The translations under genes were made by a program, and so were the position numbers. Positions 1-7,381 of a stretch of DNA of 12,196 nt are shown here, in pieces; within the stretch, counting starts at the first letter, position 1; every line of letters begins with the position of its first letter. The notes under the pieces are model-generated. The model made no database searches. It was not told where the DNA came from and saw nothing but the letters and a program-made list of their open reading frames with translations. The stretch is from Synura sp. LO234KE. Its lineage: Eukaryota; Sar; Synurophyceae; Synurales; Mallomonadaceae. The DNA lies in the NCBI GenBank assembly GCA_015143735.1, contig VKHC01000224.1, forward strand, positions 1-12,196, read 5' to 3'.

Positions 1-262
1 GTATTATACTCCGTGATTAGTATAACGTGGCGGATATCCATAATGGATAACCACGGACTAATCTAACCTAACCGTAGCCAAGTTATTCTTGTGAATATTC
101 CCATGGATCACTACGGTTTGCCGTGGATATCCCTGGACGAATCCAAGTTCACTGATGAACAATATCAAAAATTTACGGAAAATATTTAAAACTTAGCATA
201 ATATTTGATGTCAAGTATGTAATTATCCAAACTATCTCTGTTTCACAATTTTTGGGAGAAAT
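1..262 (+). repeat. Dispersed AT-rich repeat, copy 1 (truncated at the left edge of the window)
   Basis: This stretch matches 7145-7381 in the same orientation. Shared blocks include GTATTATAC at the start, a 22-nt identical block at 45-66 (matching 7195-7216) that contains GGATAACCACGG, a block around 164-187 with ATCAAAAATTTACGG, and GGGAGAAAT near 254-262. Copy 1 carries about 45 extra bases near 76-120. The two copies are clearly diverged, so they are old. The match fades after about 262, with weak similarity to about 325. The left end is cut by the window. It has no coding capacity. It could be a MITE-like or foldback repeat or part of an old LTR; no terminal structure decides between these. 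Confidence 0.75.
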
Positions 263-903
263 TACATTCCACGGATACACCTGAAAGAATACCCTCATTG
301 ATAAAAAGTTTAAATGTAAGAGAGCAGAATGGTGTAATAATATTCGTTAACTACCAAGCAGAGTTTTTATACGCGGATGTAGAGAAAATTATGAGGTTAC
401 AGAAAATAACAATGCCTGAACATCAGCCGAATAATTGTTGAATCACATAAATACCACCATTTATTTGGAGATCGTGGGGCGGAAATCAGCGCTATTGCTC
501 TTCAATCATCCACGACACAACTTGCACATATTATAATATGAATAATTACTGGGTATAACAAAATCTTATTGAGATAAATACGGACTATAATGAAAACATG
601 GAAAATCCACATCCGCAGTAAACCCTATTTTATTAACCATACCGAATCATCCACGGATAATTACGGTGTTGTGAATAACCCAGCATGGATTTTCGCGGTT
701 TTCTCTGCGATGATGCGGATCATAGCGCTTCGGAAAAATATATCGTATGGCAAATATTTCGCTTATCCGGAAAAGCTCAAAAATCTTTTTCGTTGTTTGG
801 TGTTGAGTTGATTTACCTACGGCAAGTCCCTCGACCAATTTCAATCGAAGTCAACCTGCCCCCATGCCGCATCATGCACTCAAATGCCTGGGTAACAAAC
901 TAG
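263..903. other. Gene-free stretch left of the retroelement block
   Basis: No convincing gene is seen here. Open frames on both strands are short and lack recognisable motifs. The stretch is AT-rich. Near 641-690 it contains further scraps of the CCACGGATAA-type sequence found in the flanking repeats, so it is probably more decayed repeat DNA. Confidence 0.5.
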
Positions 904-1667
904 GTACACTTTAAAGACAACAACTGTTTCAAAAGCCTAGGCATCGGGTATGATGCAAACCAAATCCCGGATGGCACTCACCTCGACATGATATTTCACG
1001 AACTCCGCACCACTGTCGCCAGAATATACAACACTCACCTCGTTTCCAAAGTGGCCTACCCAGGCGTCCTCTCCTCCTCTGATCACCTGCCGAATCCCGT
1101 CTACTGGCCAAACAATTTGCCACGGTCCATCGTAAAATCTCCAAAAACATGGCCACTGCCCAAGAGGTAAATATCATCCAGGCCACCAGATCGTTTCCCA
1201 GAATCTCCTACATCACGCAGGAGAGGAAGAACTCCCTCCTTGAACGGATTGCGGAACACGCAAATGAATACTCCAAACACAGCCACAGCTATCAAGAGCA
1301 GAGTCTCCACGGTCACCCCGACTAGACAGCTTTTCGACCGCATCCGATCCGAATACTGGATCTCCAGTGTAGTTGCATACCTTGCAAGGCGATATTGAAT
1401 ACAGAATCGGTGATTCAGCAACCACATCCTGCCAAATACCCTTTAATGACGTATTTCGGAACCCGGTCTGGCGAAAGGTGTTACAAAGGACCTCATGGTC
1501 CATCAACAAAAATGTTCAAATTAAGAGGTTATGTAGGGAAAACCGAGAATCATCGAGGAACGAGGTTATGTAGGAAAAACCGAGAATCATCGAGGAACGA
1601 CGAGTTTTTTTCTAGTAACTTTTCAAGGCTTGCCAAGAAAATTACGAGAATACAAGGAGGTCGTTGA
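904..1667 (+). pseudogene. Broken ORF1-like (gag-like) retroelement protein remnant
   Basis: Two consecutive reading frames look coding. The first is open from 904 to 1170 and has strong C at third positions up to about 1080; it encodes residues such as LGIGYDANQIPDG and FHELRTTVARIYN. From 1083 the apparent coding switches to another frame that stays open to 1667 with a single TAG at 1323-1325; residues include LLAKQFATVHRKISKNM and ITQERKNSLLERIAEH. This implies a frameshift near 1060-1085. The product is hydrophilic, with basic and helical stretches, and I see no CCHC zinc knuckle. Its position upstream of RT and RNase H scraps on the same strand suggests the first ORF of the element. The first part could instead be a thumb-region fragment of another LINE copy. 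No family match is certain. Confidence 0.45.
1525..1598 (+). repeat. Tandem duplication, two 37-bp units
   Basis: Units 1525-1561 and 1562-1598 are identical except for one G-to-A difference (GTAGGGAAAA against GTAGGAAAAA). Each begins GAGGTTATGTAGG and ends ATCGAGGAAC. Because 37 is not a multiple of three, the second copy is read in a shifted frame. It lies at the 3' end of the ORF1-like remnant, just before the AT-rich wedge. Confidence 0.9.
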
Positions 1668-2140
1668 TGATTCGAGGTTCGACTAAAAAAACTAAGTTTG
1701 CGAAAAAAGAGTAGGCGGTAGAATTGATACAGTCTATGATACGCGTCTCATCTTGGACTGTGAATAGGCAAAATGTACAAAAGTGAAGATTTCAAAATTT
1801 TTATTCTGGGTGCGAAACGCAAGGAGTTTACGTCGGAATGGAGTGAAGTAGAGACAAAAAACGTGCTACAAACTTTTTGATATTATCGATTAAAACTGCG
1901 TCATTGCAGGCCATGAAGAGAACGCCAAAACATTTTCAAACATGTTTGAATTCAATCATCTAAAGCGCTTGCATGGTATATATTTTAAGCCAGCGAGGAC
2001 GGTTTATATTCACAAATAAACTGTTAAGAACCGCTTTATGTTCTCAGATAAACAGATCACGACCGGTTTATCATCAGATAAACCCTCAAATAATTGAATG
2101 GAGGGCTCGGATTTTCGTTTCCTTTTCACAAACCATAAGC
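1668..2140. other. AT-rich wedge inside the C-rich retroelement block
   Basis: No gene is seen. Base composition drops abruptly from the C-rich flanks to AT-rich sequence, then returns to C-rich near 2150. It contains the hairpin at 2065-2084 and related GGTTTAT/AATAAAC pairs near 2001-2021. It may be a linker between ORF1 and ORF2, or a later insertion. Confidence 0.4.
2065..2084. repeat. Perfect hairpin, 8-bp stem
   Basis: GGTTTATC and GATAAACC form a perfect inverted repeat around the 4-nt loop ATCA. A similar but looser pair (GGTTTAT...AATAAAC) lies about 60 bp upstream, at 2001-2021. It resembles the GGATAAAC palindromes near 7119. No function is evident. Confidence 0.7.
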
Positions 2141-2889
2141 AAAAGCAAAATAAACTCCCAACAGGACCTAATGGAGCTCGCCCATCACACCGGGGAATCA
2201 ATTTGGCGAGAAAATTTTCCGATCTGGCTGCGCACAGCTCTACCTCTCAAACCAGTACAAACCTGACCCGATCATGCTAGCGATAGGGCGATACTCCCAC
2301 ATAGCTCATGCTACCAACTCCCGCATGATATCAATCACGGGCATTATTCACGGAACATCTCAAGTGGAACGGCACAGCTGGTTCATCGAAGAACTAAGCC
2401 CCTGGGCAAATGAAATCACACTTCGCAAAAGGTTTGTCCCCCATTTCATCCCCACGCCGACCTCTACAACCAAACAACATCCTCCACCTCTACATGCAAA
2501 CAGCTGGATTCCAGAAAAAAGGACCCAAGGCCTTGAAAGTACTTCTTGTCACTGGAACTGAACCCCCGCAGTTTCCCTCCTAGGCCGCAGTCCCACAGAT
2601 ATCCCAAGATGTAGCCCAGTATCTCCATGCCCATAGCCGCCAACCCGCACCCACCTATAGACCACTCTGCTACCGCACACACCTATAGACCGCTCTTGCT
2701 GAGCCATCGACACCAACCTCAACTCTGACACTGCATCCCACCCACCCTGAACCCATATAGGGATTGAAGCACAATCCCCAAGCCAAGGCTCACTAGAACT
2801 TGCAATCACCCCTGTACTAAAATTTCACGTGGGCCACCATCACGCACCATCCCTCATCCTCCGTGACTTGACTAAACGCTCAGCCCCCC

Positions 2890-3279
2890 GTGCGGAGGGC
2901 ACTCGAGCCTTTCCAACTTCGAACGGGCCCTCACACGGTTCTCGGACCCCTACCGCATATAGAGATGCTACATCCCTCCACATACAGCTCCTTTCCGCTC
3001 GGCTTCACACTCCACTTCATCACTTGCGCAACGGCCTCAAGACAGCATACGGCGATCTGTCTGCCACACCCTTCGCTCCTGCGACAGATCCTGCGCACAT
3101 CCCTAAAACGCTGGTTAATTCCAACTCAAATCACCCTTCTATACAAAAGCAACTCCAAACTGCACCAGGGGCTCACATTCTCGACGTACAAACCCCTCCC
3201 ACGCGTTGAATATGACCCATATTGGGCGGTCGCCAAATCAACCTCCTGCTGGGTCGACTCAGCCTCTGGTACTCCCTAG
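2890..3279 (+). pseudogene. Reverse transcriptase N-terminal fragment of the LINE ORF2
   Basis: An open frame of 129 codons holds, at about residues 75-102, a stretch that fits the start of a LINE reverse transcriptase: SLKRWLIPTQITLLYK, then after a short gap STYKPLP. In intact elements this region reads roughly P..w....i.LLYK.g......YRPI.LL. The fit of ITLLYK and of TYKP to the YRPI position is what I rely on. The palm motifs, including the catalytic YxDD box, do not follow in this frame. The next open frame (3222-3554) has no recognisable RT motif and holds a 15-bp tandem duplication. The fragment cannot encode active RT. Chance similarity is possible, but the downstream RNase H makes this reading more likely. 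Confidence 0.45.
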
Positions 3280-3381
3280 ACGTCTACCTCTTGGCTCCTG
3301 GTCGGTTGACAGTTCTCCCCCTCACTGCGCTAATTCCTGAAGAATGCTTACACAGCACCTGGCTTGCCTACTACATACCGA

Positions 3382-3411
3382 CTGGAGCCATATCGCCTGG
3401 AGCCATATCGC
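3382..3411 (+). repeat. Perfect 15-bp tandem duplication
   Basis: CTGGAGCCATATCGC is present twice in direct succession (3382-3396 and 3397-3411). In one open frame it encodes the repeat GAISP-GAISH. It is a small local duplication inside the retroelement remnant. Confidence 0.9.
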
Positions 3412-4159
3412 ATGGACCCGCTCAATCCGAGGTGAACGCGGCTCGACATCTCGCAGCCCAAACCCTTCGCGACAACAGTAGAGCAACTAGAAACGCCCCC
3501 ATACTGGCATGGCAACACCCTCCCTCTAGCGGCCCAAGTTCTCTGCCTTCCTAATTGGCGACCTCTCCCAAGCTGGACATAGGGGAAATTTCTCGGCAGG
3601 AGGCACTGGGGAGTTAGAAGAAACCGCACAAAACACCTCGCCCCCGACTCCATCGAGTGGAAAGAAAAGTTGGGCATCGCCCGCTGTTTGAATTCAGCAC
3701 TGACTTCTATGACCACTGGATCCGCGAATGCATTGAACCAAACATGCTTCGAGTTTGATAAACACGCCTAGATTCAATTTACGCGACATACCTCTCCACC
3801 CTGGCACCCAGACAGAGCTTCTGCCACGCCCTCGCCCTTCTCTTCTTCAGAGAATCCACACCCTGGACGGACCCCGCCGCACCCGTCTGGGCCCCACCAT
3901 GACGAAAGGTTGAGATTTCTGCGTCGTTTCCGTTGGTTACGCCCCTGGCATATATGCTGACTATGCCCCATCACTATCCTGGCAATAAATGGAATGGCTT
4001 CGACACTGAGTCTGAGGCCTGTTTTGCTCATACCAACTGGAAAGCACTGCTCGACATAAGACTTCACAGCACAAATGTAGCAGTGGGAACGGACCTCATC
4101 AGGATCTACATCAAAGAGAACTACAGAGATTCGTACCGTCTCAACCCTACCTACCCTCT

Positions 4160-4620
4160 CCCACCACCGCTGGGTGGGGCCTGGCTGTGTTTGGCACACA
4201 GACAGCGACATTCAAAATCCACTCCAGGTCTAAAACCTCGTCGTCAAACACCTTCACCCTGAGTACCGTGGGGTAACCGCGATATCCCCGAACACGGCGG
4301 CTCTCCCTGGACTCGGAGAGGCAATGGCCTGAATTGGAGAACAGCCCAGTTGCCGTAACATCTCCTACAACCTATGCACGGACAGTCAATACGGACTCAA
4401 CCTCGTTGATGCTCTCACCGGAACGGACCAAGCCCTCGGCTGCAAACGCAGATTCGTAACCTGGGCCCTCTGCCAGCTCCAGAACCCAGAATTCTTTTCC
4501 TCCTCCGCAAAATTCAAGCATCAGGGAACGTCGAATCAACGGACACATATGCCTTGGATTCTCTGCGCTGGCAAACGCGGGCAGACTCGCCGCCTTGGAT
4601 GCCTGGTGGCTCCCCACCGC
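4160..4620 (+). pseudogene. Disabled retroelement RNase H domain
   Basis: An RNase H fold degrades the RNA strand of the RNA-DNA hybrid made during retrotransposition. The first beta strand is visible in one frame as AGWGLAVFGT (4169-4198). The sequence then continues in the next frame with HPEYRGVTAISPNTAALPGLGEAM, where the usual NTAEL glutamate is replaced by alanine, then a TGA at 4330-4332 where a tryptophan is expected. Next comes NLCTDSQYGLNLV, with the catalytic aspartate at 4381-4383, and KHQGTSNQ near 4510-4530. After another likely frameshift comes ALDSLRW...RADSPP, resembling the N..ADxLA..GA end of such domains. A second stop, TAA, is at 4231-4233. The domain is therefore inactive: two stops, two frameshifts and loss of one acidic residue. 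The domain identification is the best-supported call in the element. Confidence 0.7.
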
Positions 4621-4998
4621 CCGATCCGTGGAAATGACCACCCACACCGAGCATTTCTGAACCACGGAAATACCATCCGAGCTCGGACGACCCCATGCAC
4701 CCGAGGTCCCCTGCCCCCTCTGCTGGCTGATCCAAACTCCATGGACCTCCCCCCCTGATGAAAGAAATTGCCGAGCCTATTCTAGAACCCTCATCCCCTC
4801 CCTCAGATGTGCACACACACTCCACCAGCGAGGGTAGTGAAAGACTAACAAACATTTTTTTAAAAGATATTCTTAGCTTAGAGCCTAACAAACAGCTGTC
4901 CTTGCTCACCATTAAAAGACTTCCTCGACCCACCCACCTCGACGGACTCCCCGGAACTTAAACGCGGCCTGCTCAGAAAACCCACTAGCCCCAACTAC

Positions 4999-5428
4999 AA
5001 GCTGAGAACGTGCAGCGCCTTCCCTCATTCAACCCAAAGCAGGCAGGTACACACTCAACACCCCCAGCCACGCCATCACACCATCCGGGCCTCGGATCAA
5101 CCACCTACCCAAACGCTCATTGAGCTAGCGACTCCTGATCGGGCTCCGGGCGACTAACTCCACTCTCCGACTTAGGGGAGGAACTAGGTCGCCCACAAGA
5201 AACCGTGCCGAAGCCCGCCCGCTAGAGAACCTCGACATTACCCAGATTAAACCTCTCGCTGCTTACTGGCGTCAGAAGAAAATGGTGAAAGGTGAACAAG
5301 CTCTTAGCCGGACCCTGGAAGAACCGCACCCACTGCACGACCAAAATGAGCTCGTGGAGAATGAGGAGGTTGCGAGCCTACCTACTCGTGCCGCAAAAGT
5401 ACTCCCCCAGGACATACTGGGCGACTAA
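4999..5428 (+). pseudogene. C-terminal end of the retroelement ORF2
   Basis: One frame is open from about 4999 to a TAA at 5426-5428, with a single internal TAG at 5126-5128. It encodes a hydrophilic protein segment, with residues such as LLIGLRATNSTLRLRGG, then ENLDITQIKPLAAYWRQKK and later LPTRAAKVLPQDILGD before the stop. There is no ATG near its start, which fits the tail of a longer polyprotein. It follows the RNase H remnant on the same strand and ends about 110 bases before an A8 run. I do not recognise a domain. The coherent codon use and the continuity across the TAG are the reasons to call it former coding sequence. Confidence 0.45.
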
Positions 5429-5865
5429 ATAGATCCTGGATGCCCAACACACTAAAAATGTGATTTCCTATTTGCTCATGGGGGTACTTTACTGTAAGGT
5501 TTTCGCCACCTTTCTTGCAAACTGAGTTATTCAGAATTAAAAAAAACGTATCGTGTTCTGCCACTTTCTGCTGGTCCGGCTTGGCATGTCACTTATAGGG
5601 ACTTCCTGCATACCTCGTCATAGCTGATTGAAATTCTGGCGATTTCTCCACGGCCTCTGACCTCCATGGTCGACATTGTCTTTCCCCACTGAAAAATTAC
5701 CAAGTCTATGACGGTATCAATTAACGGCACCCCCCTGTCAAGGTAGTTTTCCACATGCCTCGTCGTTATGGATAGTATCCCACGTCAGCAACTGTCCTCC
5801 AAAGGTTCGTATCTGCGGCTACGTCTTGACAAGTCGTTCTTACTTTCTGTCTAGCCGACCCAGCT

Positions 5866-6147
5866 TTGAATCCCGCGTTGGGAATGCCGTGTGCTACGGA
5901 TGCTCCTCCAAAACAGTTCGGCTATGAGAAGTACTCAGGTAGGTCTTACTATTGCTTATTAGCTGTCTCCCAAAAATTCACTACCAAGCTCAGAATCAGT
6001 TTCTGGCATTCTAAATTCTATTTGAAGCAGATTTCGGTACAATTTCGTCCCGAACGAGCAGGCAAATGGCTCAGCAGTATCCGATTAATTACGTTTGTTA
6101 CGAGGCAATTCCACGACATGCGGCCACCTCAGCGTGATAAACGTTAA
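5866..6147 (+). pseudogene. Possible degraded copia-type integrase core fragment
   Basis: An open frame of 93 codons contains GRSYYCLLAV...SFWHSKF and later FRPERAGKWLSS, followed by FHDMRPP. In copia-type (Ty1) integrases the core reads roughly gGs.YfL.fiDd...yvYfL..Ks, then lRsDrGGEylS, then a segment with Gi...d. The spacing is shorter than usual, the catalytic aspartate position appears as E, and the GGE glutamate appears as K, so the enzyme would be dead. Flanking sequence (5640-5865) shows only interrupted frames. The match rests on a few residues and could be chance. The surrounding DNA is more balanced in base use than the LINE block, which fits a separate insertion. Confidence 0.25.
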
Positions 6148-7110
6148 AATTCAAATCGATTTTGTAATGCCAATTGAGGTAAAACAAGTGAATTGAGGTT
6201 AAGAAAATTAATTTTTGCCCCAATCACAGGTATTCTAAGAAACCGCAACTTCAAGTAGGTGAGAAGTTTCAAGCTATTGCGAGGAGAAATATCGATTATT
6301 ATTCACAAGAAACACAAAGATATATTACACTGAAATGGCCTCACGATTAATTTTCCAACAAATTATCTTGTTGTAAAAATCCCTTCACAGAAAAAGTTTA
6401 AAAGAATTAGCGAGGCCACTATAGACGGATCTTGACGAAGAAGGCACAAAAGTGTAATTTCTTAACGCCAACACCGGAAGTAAGCTCTGATACTTTCGTA
6501 CGGCCGAAAGCGCTCCCATACCTTCCTTCCAGCACATACATTTTGAAACATGACATTCCCGAACTACATGAATCTCGCTCCAACTGTAGATTCGTAGATG
6601 TAGATCAATATACAATAGTTACCCATGATGCTTCAGTAAACTAATTTCTACTTAAAATTTCTTCCCTACTTACTTTTTTTTTGAAAAAAGTATATCTTAG
6701 CTTAGCAAAACATGACACCAGGCACATAGTGGTGAGCACCCATATGTGTCAGCACTTTCTTCCAGCTATTCGCTTTCTGGGTCCACCCTCTAAGTTTGGT
6801 TTCTTGACACTCCAAACCATGTGCACCAAAAGCAGTAGGCAGCTCATTCCATCCAAGGTAAGCGCGTGAGCTTTTTATATATGTCGCGTATGAGCTCCAT
6901 ATCGTTTACACAACCTTGACTTCCCCTCAGACGTAAACTGCTAAATGCTGCTCGCCTGCTCGGAGCCCTCCAGCACATGAACGTACACCTCGTTGATGTG
7001 TTTTCATGTCCCCTACACCAGTGCACAAAACTTGGCCGTGGATAACGAAACCGTTTCTACCCCGACTTTATAATACCATTACACTCCGAATTATATCTGA
7101 AAATTCATGG
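6148..7110. other. Gene-free AT-rich stretch
   Basis: I see no recognisable gene on either strand. Open frames are under 80 codons and have no motifs. Notable small features are the GAATTGAGG-type direct repeats near 6172-6200 and the A/T hairpin at 6671-6692. From about 7035 CCGTGGATAA-type motifs begin that lead into the palindrome cluster. Confidence 0.5.
6671..6692. repeat. Perfect A/T hairpin, 9-bp stem
   Basis: TACTTTTTT (6671-6679) and AAAAAAGTA (6684-6692) are perfect inverted repeats with a 4-nt loop. There is no adjacent gene for it to terminate, so no role is assigned. Confidence 0.6.
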
Positions 7111-7118
7111 TTATCCTT

Positions 7119-7141
7119 GTGGATAAACATAGTTTATCCAC
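7119..7141. repeat. Perfect palindrome, 10-bp arms
   Basis: GTGGATAAAC and GTTTATCCAC flank the 3-nt centre ATA. The left arm also pairs with the preceding TTATCC (7111-7116) to make a second, overlapping hairpin (TTATCC...GGATAA). It sits just upstream of repeat copy 2, within about 130 bp of the palindrome at 7222-7249. Confidence 0.85.
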
Positions 7142-7144
7142 GCC

Positions 7145-7381
7145 GTATTATACCCAGTGATTATACTTAGTATTACGCGGTGGATATCCATGAAGGATAA
7201 CCACGGACTAATCTAAGCTAACCGTGGTTATCCATGGGGATATCCACGGACGAATCAATATCACTAATAACATACGGCAATTAACAGTATCAAAAATTTA
7301 CGGAAAATATTCAAAACTTAGCCTAATATATGATTTAAAGTATTATAAATACTTTCTGTGTATCATCAATATCGGGAGAAA
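7145..7381 (+). repeat. Dispersed AT-rich repeat, copy 2
   Basis: This is the counterpart of 1-262, in the same orientation. It starts GTATTATAC, carries the shared 22-nt block at 7195-7216, the ATCAAAAATTTACGG block near 7290-7310, and GGGAGAA at 7374-7380. It lacks about 45 bases found in copy 1 and has its own perfect-looking palindrome at 7222-7249. Weak similarity continues to about 7437. If both copies once belonged to one element, the interval between them is about 6.9 kb; independent insertions are equally possible. Confidence 0.75.
7222..7249. repeat. Near-perfect palindrome, 12-bp arms
   Basis: CCGTGGTTATCC and GGATATCCACGG flank ATGG; the arms pair with one mismatch. Copy 1 of the repeat has decayed counterparts (CCGTAG near 70 and CCGTGGATATCC near 121-132), separated by extra sequence. 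Confidence 0.85.

Larger units (their letters stand above)
904..5546 (+). mobile_element. Decayed non-LTR (LINE-type) retroelement, 5' to 3' on the plus strand
   Basis: The block is much richer in C than G on this strand, and its recognisable protein scraps come in the order expected of a LINE. They are an ORF1-like frame (904-1667), a possible endonuclease piece near 2330-2420 (residues VERHSWFIEELSPW), an RT motif near 3110-3200 (ITLLYK), an RNase H domain (4160-4620, with TDSQY), and a C-terminal frame closing at 5428. An A8 run at 5539-5546 could be the old poly-A tail. Stops, frameshifts and an AT-rich insertion (about 1668-2140) break every part, and most of the RT core and thumb is missing or unreadable. 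Both boundaries are approximate, and I saw no target-site duplication. It may be a composite of more than one fragment. That it derives from a retroelement is fairly sure; its clade is not. Confidence 0.65.

Noticed and set aside
590-903. Overlapping small frames on both strands
   Set aside because: They have no motif or codon bias, and the sequence contains scraps of the dispersed repeat.
2464-2809. Overlapping minus-strand open frames opposite the C-rich block
   Set aside because: They are shadows of the C-rich plus strand (Gly/Trp/Val-rich products) with no motifs. The same applies to minus frames at 3348-3716, 3774-4211 and 4372-4933.
3953-3964. TATGCTGACTAT reads YADY, close to the YADD catalytic box of reverse transcriptases
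   Set aside because: It lies only about 200 bp before the RNase H domain, too near for an RT palm plus thumb, and the frame is interrupted soon after. It could be a decayed palm after a large deletion, but the evidence is a single 4-residue match.
7134-7141. TTATCCAC, which resembles a bacterial DnaA box
   Set aside because: The window is clearly eukaryotic and the sequence is one arm of a palindrome in a repeat.
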